Shown piece by piece: positions 49,521 to 59,835 of a stretch of 64,000 nucleotides of DNA. Position 1 is the stretch's first letter. Every line of letters begins with the position of its first letter. The DNA is from Begonia masoniana. Its lineage: Eukaryota > Streptophyta > Magnoliopsida > Cucurbitales > Begoniaceae. Both the position numbers and the translations under genes were made by a program. The notes under the pieces are model-generated. The model saw only the letters and a list, made by a program, of their open reading frames with translations. It was not told where the DNA came from and searched no databases. Location of the stretch: positions 49,007,646 through 49,071,645 of the forward strand of contig CM039508.1 of NCBI GenBank assembly GCA_022432975.1, written 5' to 3'.

Positions 49521-49887
49521 ATGTGTGTTTTTATATTTTTCTCATATTCTTTTTAGTAATTACTATACATTATATACTTACTTTGAAACTTATTTTTTGT
49601 AGAGTTTAGATCACCAGATGAAGATAATGAACCAATTAACATTAGCGAATAACGAGAACATCTAATTTCGTTGGTGTATGTTTGATTGTTTTCTATTTCA
49701 TTTTTGATAAGTGTGTATTTGACACTTTATTGAACTCATTTATACTTGATTTGATAAGTTTTAATCAAGTGTGTGAATGCATTTAATATTTTTTGTGCAA
49801 GTGTCTAGATAGAAAGAAGAATACATGTTGAAGTTTAAAGTAAAAGCAATTAGAAAATTTGGTTAGAAGAGAAAACATGTTTCAAAA

Positions 49888-52606
49888 ATGGGGACAATAA
49901 GGCGTTTGATCGCCCCAATAAATTAGAGAAAGCGGCGATAATTTGCCCCAATAGGGCGTTTGATTGCCCCAATAAATCAAATTTGAAGAAATTTTGTAAT
50001 ATCCGGCTTAATCGGATTTTGGATTTAATATATTATATTAATATATTATATTATATGTGGCATTTTTGGTAAATATGTCAAATTAAGTCAGTTTCGCAAA
50101 CGGAAAGCGTTAATACGATCCTAACGATTAATTGGAATTTTAAGGAATTTTGGAGAATTTTCGGAATAATAACGCTATATTCCGAGTAATTACGTTTCTC
50201 GTAAAACGAATGACGTTTTAGTAAAAATAGTAAACGGGGTCCGATTTGCGAACGAACAGTTTTAATAGAACCCAGATAATAAGTTGGAATTATTGGCGAA
50301 ATAAGAAAATTCGAATGGTCGAAAACACGAGAGGGCAAAATTAATGTTTTGTTAAGAAATAGTTTTAATTATAATTATTATTATTATTAATAATAATAAT
50401 CAAAACAAAAACAACGAAAAACGTTGTTTTTCGTTGTTGATTCGAGCCCGAGCACCCGCGACGAACGACGAACGACGAACGCGAACGGCGAGCGGCATCC
50501 CTCTAACGACGACGCGGCTCCGACGACGAGCAGACTCCGGCGAGCTGAAGCCAGAGTGCGGTTCGGCCTTTCCGCGCAAAAACCCGATCGAAAACGGTGA
50601 GTTCTCCCCTGTTCTTGCTCGATTTCTGGCCGCGAACGTCGAGCTTGATTGGGCTCCGACCACCGGCCACTTTTGGCCGTTCTTAGCGTCAAATGGCCGA
50701 GCATAACGCCGCCTATGGTTGCCGTGCGTTTAAGTGCTCAAATTGAGCGAAATCAGTGGATGCCCGAATTGGGCATTTCGGGTTTCTTGGGTGAAACCTC
50801 GATTTTTACATTTGGTTATGCTAATTGAGCGTATAGGAGGTTGATTGGTGAAGAAATTGACGAGAATTAATGGAAAACCGAAAATGGTGAAATTCCCGGC
50901 TTAGGGCAGATTCGGGTTTTTGGATTTTTGACCTAGCTACAGTTGTTTGTTTTTAAATTCATTTTGGTAGATTGAAATAGGTTATTAGAGGAGTACGTGG
51001 CCGCTAGAATCGTTCGATTCCGATAACCGACGCGAAAGTTACGCACGTTTTAAGTTTCGGGTCGGTTTTTACCGAACCCAAATTAGTGGCCGTTTAGTTA
51101 GATTTTAGTTGGATTAAAGCTTTAGGAAATTGCTTTAGTTAAGGCTTTGTTAATTTGGACGTTTAGAAGCTTAAATTAGTTTTGACGTCAATGTTGTGTT
51201 TTGCCTCAGACAAACAACGCTTGTAGACGGAGCTCAGCGTGCTACGGACGACAGGTAAGTCTCTCGTGACTTGTTTGGCCGATTGACCTACACCATAAGA
51301 TTTCTTGTTGTTCGAGGAAATTGGAGATTATAGTAAGTGTCGGGCGAATAGGTTGGGTAGTTAGGTTAATTTCTTATTAGGTTATGTTTCTATTCGTCTT
51401 GATGGTATGCACGTTCATTGTTTGTTATTGCTTTGATTATGTTTATAGTATTGCACATGTTCACGCATCATGTTTCTGAAAAGCACGAAAAAGGAATTTC
51501 TATGCATGTTTTCATGAAAAGGAAAAGGATAATGTAAATGTATGAATGAATGTAATCTGGTCAAGGAGGTGGCGGTGGTTCAGACATGGCTGCTTGGGGA
51601 GCATGTTTTCCCCCCGGTTAGATACGAGGGGCTATCCAATCGCGGGATGTGCCGCTCCTATCTAGCGAGAGTGAGGCCACGGTGACATTATGTAATGAAA
51701 TGAAATGAAATGAATAGCGAAAAGGTAGGAAGCATGTTTTATGAACTGCACGCATAGCATGCATTACATTCACGTAGACTTACTGAGCCTTAAGCTCACG
51801 ACTTATTTTTATGGTGTAGGTGACCTCTACACAGGTGAGGATGAGATCCCTCCACCCGAGGCATGAACAGTTGAAGAAAGATGGCCCGTGGGAGTGTGCT
51901 GGGCAGTCGACGCGTAATTGACCCGTGGGGATGTAGGTATATGATTTGGGGACTTGATATGAAATGTATAGTTTGTCATATTAGGATGTTTGGGTTATTC
52001 TGGATAGAAATATGTAAGTGATAGGTGTAGGCTGTGGTAATATTGTTGAATTGCTATGGATAACGAAACTGTTTTGAATTTACAACTTTCTGGAACTGCT
52101 TGGGACTTTCTTTTTAAACAGGAGGAATGTTTGGTTTTTAAATGGATCCATGCAGTTCGTTTTCTTGGAAAATGTGTTTTGTTTACTTATGTCTCGAGTC
52201 GTTCTGAGTGAGATTATGGAGGATGTATGAGCGTCAAGAGATTTGATGTTGAACTGTATAATTGAGATGTAGATAAGAAATGATATTGTCAGGATGTGAT
52301 GAATTGATGAGTTGAGGAATGATAGAAGGTTGAGTGGTTTTATGTAAACTGTTTTTATATGATAAATGAATTTGCTTTAAAGGTTTTCGAGAATGTTTTT
52401 AATTGGTTTAGAGGCTTAAAAAGGAAAATTTTATACGGGAAAAATAGGTACAGTTTTAGGGGTGTTACAAATTTACCGTGGAAGCGGCAATGATTCGGCC
52501 CAATAAGCCAATCGTTCGCTTGACCAATTGGTTTGCGACGTTCAAAACAGTATGACAGCCGATAATTCGCCCCACTTGGGTGATTGATTGGCTGTCGCAG
52601 AATTAA
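49888..52606. repeat. Degenerate GCCCCAATAA repeat array, split by LTR
   Basis: Four related units of about 40-50 bp. Two lie before the solo LTR (49888-49994, with CGCCCCAATAAATTAGAGAA and GCCCCAATAGGGCGTTTGAT) and two after it (52475-52606, with GGCCCAATAAGCCAATCGTT and CGCCCCACTTGGGTGATTGA). Removing the LTR makes the array continuous. It lies between the transposase remnant and the right end of the hAT element, where subterminal transposase-binding repeats are often found (inference). Confidence 0.6.
49995..52469. mobile_element. Solo LTR of a Tekay-like Ty3 retrotransposon
   Basis: A 2,475 bp block starts TGTAATATCCGG, ends GGGGTGTTACA, and is flanked on both sides by AATTT (49990-49994 and 52470-52474), a 5 bp target duplication. 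Its length and ends, and a motif such as TACTGAGCCTTAAGCTCAC followed by GTGTAGGTGACC, fit chromovirus (Tekay-type) LTRs. There is no internal region, so it arose by LTR-LTR recombination. The GC-rich stretch at 50440-50720 is LTR sequence, not a gene. Confidence 0.85.
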
Positions 52607-53112
52607 ATTTTTAAGTTTTATATTTTAATCGTTTTAATCTTAACCGTTGATCATGTGCCACGAATTATTAGAGAATTAGGTTATAAGTGAACCCTAGAAA
52701 ACATTATCTTAGTAAAATCATAGTACGTAAGTTTTTATTCATTGAACTTAATCAAACTTTATTCAATTGTTTAATTTACATTAGTTTATTTTAATTAATT
52801 AATTAATTGAACTAGTTTATTACGTACAATGATTTTTACTATATGAATATTTGTTGGACAACAAAGTTTTTTTTTTTAATTTAGAGTTTTTTATTAAGAA
52901 CATATTTTTTAATGGAAAAATTAGAACCTGAATTAAAATTTTGGTCCGGTCTTTAAAATTTTTTTGATAATACCAGTCCTAAAAATTAAAAACCGAATAT
53001 TATTGGTCTGGTCCTAATTTTTCTCAAAATTAAACCTTATCGGACCGGACCGGACTGGACCATGTACACCCGATCTATTTAGGGGTGGGACGGTCCGGTT
53101 CCACCATACAAC

Positions 53113-53128
53113 CTGGTATATATATATA
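53113..53128 (+). promoter_or_regulatory. TATA-rich core promoter of CCT7
   Basis: TATATATATATAATC lies about 100 bp before the CCT7 start codon and about 45 bp after the right end of the hAT element. This is a plausible TATA box with a leader of about 65-75 nt. Confidence 0.5.
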
Positions 53129-53226
53129 ATCGAGAACATTTACTCTTCACCTCACTCATTTGCAGAAACTTGTACCCTGCAAAGCCCTAGCTATCTCTTC
53201 TTCTCCCCCCCTCTCATTCTGCAGAA

Positions 53227-56200
53227 ATGGCATCCATGCTGGTACGTTTTTCTATCTCTTCTCTCGTGTTTTCGTTCGTTGCCTTCTGTGTTTATCGTTC
53301 TCTTACTGTGTGCCTCGAAATGAACAGCAACCTCAAATCATACTGTTGAAGGAAGGCACTGATACTTCGCAAGGGAAGGCGCAGTTGATCAGCAACATCA
53401 ATGCGTGCACTGCTGTGGCGGATGTTGTGCGCACAACTCTTGGACCCAGGGGGATGGACAAGCTCATCCACGATGACAAGGGCGGTGTTACCATCTCTAA
53501 TGACGGCGCTACCATCATGAAGCTCCTCGATATTGTCCATCCTGCCTCCAAAATACTCGTTGATATTGCAAAATCTCAAGATTCTGAGGTTTTTCTCTCT
53601 ATTTTTAAACCAATTTTGTTTATATCTGTGTCACTGTATTTGGGTGCTTAGAAAACAGTGGAAATGTGATAGAAACTAGTATTTTTGTTTTGTTTGATAG
53701 CTTACTATTAAGTGATTAATAAAATTGAGCTAATAAATCTCCATATTTTGGGAGCACTTTAAGTGAAGTGACGGCCCTGAAACCCAATATGTGTTTGTGG
53801 CTCACCTTGTTAGAAGCAATTATCTTTATATTTCCTTTTTGCTTATGTTGCCATGGTTTCACTTATGAAAAGACTAAGCCTGCTTGTATCACCTGCACGA
53901 ACAATAGAAATGGCAAGAGAGTGTTTATTGACTTCTTTGTTTCTTTAAGAAAGATTTTTAATGTGAATAATGTGTCGAAAATATTTGAATACAACTTCTT
54001 TTCGAGCCACCTTGCTTTGTTTTTTTTTTTTGCAATTTTGTAAAGGCCTAGAAAATTAAGTAGAGATTGTGAAAGGTCTTGAAGTCAGATGAAGAACACT
54101 CCCTATCTGGCAATGGACTTTTCAAAAACTTATTTATTTATTGGGGTTGTGCATTATTACATTACCATTTATGCACAGTTTGTATTTGCGTTGGTTCGTA
54201 ATGTTTACCCTGTTTTAATCATATTTTTCTTGGAAAAAATTTAACCATACCTTTACTTGCATTGTAGGTTGGTGATGGAACTACAACAGTGGTTCTGCTT
54301 GCAGGGGAGTTTCTGAAGGAGGCCAAGCCTTTCATAGAAGATGGAGTTCACCCCCAAAACTTGATCCGTAGTTATCGAACAGCATCCCAGTTGGTATATA
54401 ATTATATTCTTTTTGAAACCACGAGTTCTATGCATGGCCAATTGTTTTAGTAAGTGATCTTCTTTTGATGAATAGGCAATTGAGAAGGTAAAAGAACTAG
54501 CTGTTAGCATAGAGGGAAAAAGCCTTGAAGAGAAGAAAAGCTTATTGGCGAAATGTGCTGCAACTACGCTTTCTTCAAAACTAATTGGTGGAGAAAAGGA
54601 ATTCTTTGCATCAATGGTTGTTGATGCCGTCATTGCAATTGGCGATGAAGATAGATTGAATATGATTGGAATAAAAAAGGTAGTCATTTTGAATATTGTA
54701 TTGGATGACTAGCCTTTTTTACTCTAGGTTGTACGGTCTGGATTTCTAAGAGGCATGGACTACTGTTGTTACTCTAGCAAAAAAGCTGAATATATTTTGC
54801 TGGCGTATTAGTTTACTGTATATTATTTCTTGCATAATTAGGTGTAAGGATTGCATTTCAGCACAAAATTTCCCTTTTTTTTAAAGTTTATAGCTGTCAA
54901 AGTTGTCTCTTTAGGAACCAATTGTAAAACGACAGCATTATTTGTTGCGTCATTCCAAGATATGTCTTTCTTGACACAGTCAATGATTCCATTTTTTGTT
55001 TCACCTGTAGCATGTTTTTCATTTGGTTTGCTTCTTTAGGTCCCAGGTGGGAACATGCGAGGTTCCTTCCTAGTAAATGGTGTTGCCTTCAAGAAGACAT
55101 TTTCATATGCAGGTTTTGAACAGCAACCAAAAAAGTTTGTGAATCCAAAAATACTTTTGTTGAATATTGAGCTGGAACTGAAATCCGAGAAGGAAAATGC
55201 AGAGATTAGGTAAGAGTTTATCGAACTGGCGTTTTTGTTATGATTATTTTCTTAATTTTATAGACTTGTTTCTCTGACAATTGCAGGCTTTCCGATCCCT
55301 CACAGTATCAGTCCATTGTTGATGCGGAATGGAATATTATTTATGACAAGTTAGATAAATGTGCGCAGAGTAGTGCCAGAGTTATTCTTTCACGGTTGGC
55401 TATTGGTGATCTAGCCACACAGGTGATTGTCTTTTCTTTGTCATCATAACTGTTTTTATATGATCTTTGTGGGAAATCTACCGTTTTGTTTGTAATGGTT
55501 TTCTGACAATGAATGGTATCTTTAAAATGTTTGTAGTAATATTTTTGTTGTCCTATCAGATAATTAGGATTTGGTGATTTCTAAATGCGTAAACATCCAT
55601 AATGGTAATCAGGCTATAGTGATACTATAAATGTCAGTCTTCATGACCCGCAAACAAAATTCCCAACTTCCCATTATACTAGTGATGAATGGAATTTAAT
55701 TGTGTCTATCTATGAAATAAAGCAAAAAACTTATGCAACGAGCTTTTGTTATTGTAACCCCCAATTCTGATATTTTCTCATGGTAAGACATTTTAATGTT
55801 TCGTGTTAATGGATCTTCAAAATCTTTTTTTATATCATTGCATTTTAATATATTATGAAGAGTAGAGAATGATTGGTTTGTTTGTAAACAGTACTTTGCA
55901 GACAGAGATATATTCTGTGCTGGTCGCGTGACTGAAGAAGATCTGCTACGTGTTGCTGCTGCTACCGGTGGATCTGTACAGACATCTGTGAACAATGTCA
56001 TTGATGAGGTTTACTTTTCATGCCATCTGTCGTCCGTTAGTGGTTTCTAAAATAATGAACTCACTGATCATAAAGATCAATGAATTTCGTTCTTGGAAAT
56101 TCTAAATCTCGAGGATTCCTTTTTTTGTGGCTAAATTAATTTATACCGTACTCTAGGAGCTAAAAGTAGTGAATTCTTTTCTTGAAGGTTCTTGGGACAT

Positions 56201-58154
56201 GTGAGATATTTGAGGAAAGGCAAGTTGGTAATGAAAGGTTTAATCTATTCAGTGGTTGTCCATCAGGTAAAACTGCCACTATAGTCCTTCGAGGTGGAGC
56301 TGATCAGGTTTGTCATTTTTTCAGAAGGAAATTAAGATTCTATGAGACTATTATCATAGTTCCCTTTGACTTTTGGTGCTCTTGGATTTTCTTTTTTTAG
56401 TTTATTGAGGAGGCTGAACGCAGTTTACACGATGCAATTATGATTGTGAGGAGAGCATTAAAGAATTCTACAGTTGTTGCTGGAGGTGGAGCAATCGATG
56501 TATGACACCTTTTTCTTATTATCATGCAACATGTTAAATTTTTAAATTGTACTATGTACACTGTGAATTTATATTGTTTTTACATTTGGATGTAGATGGA
56601 AATAAGCCGATATTTACGTCAGCATGCACGCACAATAGCTGGGAAGTCACAACTTTTCATCAACGCCTATGCAAAGGCTCTTGAGGTGAGATGTTATCTG
56701 CTCTCATGATGTGGTTTCAACCTCGATTCATGTTTGGAAATTTAATTTTTCAGTTACCAGCATATAACTGACTGTAATTTTGAAAAACACATTTGTATTG
56801 AAATTTATTGATTTTTTTTACCTTTTTATCTTGTTTTATTACCTGGTGGTAGAGGTATAAGATATATAATTATTGAATTTTAGCAAGAGACGTCAATGAG
56901 CTTTTTTCTATGTGGATGCAGGTTATTCCTCGACAACTCTGTGACAATGCCGGATTTGATGCTACTGATGTTTTGAATAAATTGAGACAGAAACATGCAC
57001 TTCCTTCAGGTTGATCTCTTTCCTTCGCTCCATTTCTAATTTATTCTCTCCTTTGATATATTGGAAACTGTGAATCTTTCTCATCAAGTGAGTTCTCACA
57101 CGTTGGCATGATGTGTTGATATTCCACTCTCATCTTATGACTGTTTTCAGCTTGACGTCTTGTATTTTGTGAAAATTCGTGTCATTCGTAAATTGATTAT
57201 TTACTAATCACAAGGATTGTTAAACAGGTGAAGGTGCGCCATATGGGGTGGACATTAACACCGGGGGTATTGCTAACTCGTTTGCAAATTTTGTCTGGGA
57301 GCCAGCAGTTGTTAAGGTGCTAGACTGGTCCCAAATTAGTTTTTGAAAAAAAAAAAACATATGTGCAAGGCTTATTTAAATCTATCCTTATCTAATGTTG
57401 ATTGAAGTCTTTAATCACTCTGAACTCTTCGTTGCAGATAAACGCTATTAATGCTGCCACTGAGGCTTCTTGTCTTGTTTTAAGTGTGGATGAAACAGTC
57501 AAAAATCCCAAGGTTGGTCTTCTTTTTCTTGTTTCGTTTGGCATGATAGTTTTGTTGGCTTTTTGGTATCGTCCAATTCAATTAATTGGATATAATAATG
57601 GTTTATTTTCTAATTCTACGCACTAATTTTGATTATCTATTGTTATTGTTAGTTCAATTAATATATATTTTTAATTATTATGAATTATTATACTAATTAA
57701 TGAGTGGCATGTAAATGACTCGTCATGAGGTAAGATTAAAGTGTAAAATTATAAAATAAATCTTGCATTACTCAATCGATTAATGTCATTGTATGGAGTG
57801 TTGTTGAGTCGTATACATGTTTGAACAAGTATCTTTAATGCGGAATTGTGGATTTTTAATTGCTTGTGGATTTCAATATCCTTTGGTTAAAGCCAATTTG
57901 AATGTGGACGAGTGCAGATGGCTTCATATATGAAAAGAGATTAGAGGAATCTTTGAACTCTTGATCTCTTGAAGGATGGTTAAGCACAAATTTGGGGAAT
58001 ATTATTTTCTCTGGGGTTTCTAAGTGGATTCTATTCTTTGCTATTGCAGTCTGAGAGCGCACAAGGAGAAGCTGCTGCAAGTGCCATGGGCGGTAGACGT
58101 GGAGGGCCTGCTTTCCGTGGTGGACGGGGTGGCCGAGGAATGAGAAGGCGATAA
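53227..58154 (+). CDS. CCT7: CCT7, T-complex protein 1 subunit eta (fourteen exons)
   Basis: Exons: 53227-53241, 53328-53588, 54268-54393, 54476-54679, 55040-55209, 55287-55422, 55892-56008, 56188-56307, 56401-56499, 56596-56685, 56922-57009, 57228-57316, 57438-57512, 58050-58154. All are GT-AG and in frame, giving 564 residues (Arabidopsis about 557). It is one of eight subunits of the cytosolic CCT/TRiC chaperonin, which folds actin, tubulin and other proteins with ATP. Signature blocks are [38 protein letters not shown] (94-103) and [12 protein letters not shown] (about 407-418). The start [19 protein letters not shown] and the Gly/Arg-rich tail ending GMRRR are typical of plant eta subunits. 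Exon 1 encodes only five residues. Confidence 0.96.
57650..57775. mobile_element. Possible MITE fragment in CCT7 intron 13
   Basis: The right end TAAAATAAATCTTGCATTACTC (57753-57774) resembles the right end of the MITE at 44523-44726. A left end near GTTATTGTTAGTTCAATTAA (about 57644-57663) is only suggestive. It carries the same AATGAGTGGCATG-like interior as the copy near 62640. Confidence 0.35.
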
Positions 58155-58855
58155 TTTATTGAAAATCCTCTCTGATCGTTTGCAAGCTTTATAAGAAGAT
58201 CGTCTCTCCCGCCGTTGTTTCTGGTAATATTAATGCGTTTTTGGCTTTTACCTTGTTGTTTGAATCAATCCTTTGTCATCGGATAGTTACGATCCCATAC
58301 GAGTCGAACAGCATTTCGAAGGTCTTTACCAGCATCCTGTTAGAGCAATCTATTTTCTTGCATGACATAAATTTTGTTTTGAAGCATTGATGGGTTACTT
58401 TGGAAAGACTTGTTTTTGTAGCCTTTTGTGAGTTAAATTTGGAATTATCATTCTCTATTTTCCTAAATTTAAATAATTTCAAATTTAATTTAACTTATAA
58501 AATTACGTAATTTAATTCATTAAATCTAGACTCTGGAATGATAGAGAATTTGAAGATTTAGATAAATTATTGGTATAGTTTTTCTGGAAAAATGCTATTT
58601 AAAAAGGTGGAAATTACGATTTTGTCCACTGTTATATAAAATGCTAGTTCTTCAAAATATTAATCAAATAATTAATAAATAAATCGATAAATTAAGAAAG
58701 CCCAAAAAAAGTAAGAACCAGTTACCATGTATTGGTTTCTTTTTCATCAAGGATTTGACTTAGGTTAATAAGATTCCTTTCTATAAATTAAGGGACTCAA
58801 CCCTACAAACCTACACTCTCTCTCTCTCTCTCTCTCTCCTCTGGTACCGCCATTG
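58155..58855. other. CCT7 3' UTR and promoter of the zinc-ribbon gene
   Basis: The first part is the CCT7 3' UTR, followed by AT-rich sequence with no gene. A TATAAATTAAGGG-like stretch near 58782 and a (CT)n run at about 58815-58839, just before the next ATG, look like a core promoter and pyrimidine-rich leader. Confidence 0.5.
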
Positions 58856-59211
58856 ATGGCCATCATCGTGAAAGAAGAAGCAACAATGGCGTGGTGCTCG
58901 CACTGCTCGAATATCAGTCAAACCCAATGGGAAGGCGACTCACAGTAAGTCCTCTAATCCAATCGCCGACGTCAAATATAAACTTCTGCTTTCTCTTCGA
59001 CTAAAGCTTGCTTTTTCGCGAATGCAGGTGCTGTTTGGGTTGTGGGAAAATTCTGGGACAGATTTTCCTGGGAAAATTCATCAGAGAAAGAAAACGAAGG
59101 AGACTATTGAGAAGAACAGGCGGAAGAAGACAGAGGAGGAGACGTGCTGCTGCAATGACCGTCGAAGGACAGCAGATTGTTCCTACTCTCAGTGAACCCG
59201 ATTCTTCGTAG
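58856..59211 (+). CDS. Small zinc-ribbon protein, BRF1-like N-terminus
   Basis: Two exons (58856-58944, 59028-59211) joined at GT-AG in frame, giving 90 residues, or 80 if the second ATG at 58886 is used. The region MAWCSHCSNISQTQW ... CCLGCGKIL has two Cys pairs in a TFIIB-type zinc-ribbon arrangement and resembles the N-terminus of BRF1, a TFIIIB subunit of RNA polymerase III. The cyclin-fold repeats that should follow are absent. Instead there is a very basic stretch (RERKRRRLLRRTGGRRQRRR, about 50-69), which may be a nuclear localisation or nucleic-acid-binding tail. The protein ends LSEPDSS. The promoter-like leader favours a real gene. It could also be a captured BRF1 fragment. Function unknown. 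Confidence 0.6.
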
Positions 59212-59735
59212 TTACCTGGAATTCATTACCAATTTCATTCTTTCACCATTCGTATGTTCTAGCTTGAAGAACAGCCAAGAAAAATTGTTTTTTTTTTTTT
59301 TTTTAATTGTGTTTCCTCTGATTGCGATTTACTGCTAAATCCAAAATATACGAGTTTGGAAAATCTTGACATATTTGATCCGACCAAGATGGCCGCCATT
59401 AACGAGTGACTAATCTAAGGTATGATCATGGTTGCGTCGCTGATGAACCAGCCGACAGACACGGTAATTTAGCAACAGTAACCAACGATCAGAATCATTG
59501 TATAACCAAAGTTTATTGAATTCAAAGCAGAGAAAACCCATTATCAGGACTGATTAACAAGATGATGATAAGGGTAGAATTTAGGTGGGCTTAGCGAGAG
59601 GAGGGAGAAGATGCAGAATAAAGTTCACAAAAGACTAAGTGGAGAGAGAGATAGAGTCAGAGTGAGAGTAAAAAGGAGATATTCAATATTCATTTTTCCA
59701 CCCCTTTATTCTGGAAATACAGACACTTTAAAGAG
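59212..59735. other. Intergenic sequence before the gap
   Basis: No gene recognised. It contains a poly-T run near 59287-59305 and a GAGAGAGAGATAGAGTCAGA purine stretch near 59642. It may include the 3' UTR of the zinc-ribbon gene. Confidence 0.4.
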
Positions 59736-59835
59736 NNNNNNNNNNNNNNNNNNNNNNNNNNNNNNNNNNNNNNNNNNNNNNNNNNNNNNNNNNNNNNNNN
59801 NNNNNNNNNNNNNNNNNNNNNNNNNNNNNNNNNNN
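59736..59835. other. Assembly gap (100 Ns)
   Basis: Exactly 100 N characters, the conventional length for a gap of unknown size. Any frame crossing it is artificial. Confidence 0.99.

Larger units (their letters stand above)
46815..53071 (+). mobile_element. Dead hAT transposon, interrupted by a solo LTR
   Basis: The left end CAGGGGTGTACA (46815) and the right end TGTACACCC (53063-53071) form a terminal inverted repeat of the common plant hAT type; further inside, both ends carry GACC/GGTC-rich sequence. The flanks CATCTACT (46807-46814) and GATCTATT (53072-53079) match at 6 of 8, a possible worn target duplication. Without the nested LTR (49995-52469) the element is about 3.8 kb. Its transposase remnants lie at about 47590-49520. 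Confidence 0.65.

Noticed and set aside
50387..50706. GC-rich open frames on both strands around 50.4-50.7 kb
   Set aside because: They lie inside the solo LTR defined by TG...CA ends and the AATTT duplication. The composition is that of an LTR transcribed leader and no domain is visible.
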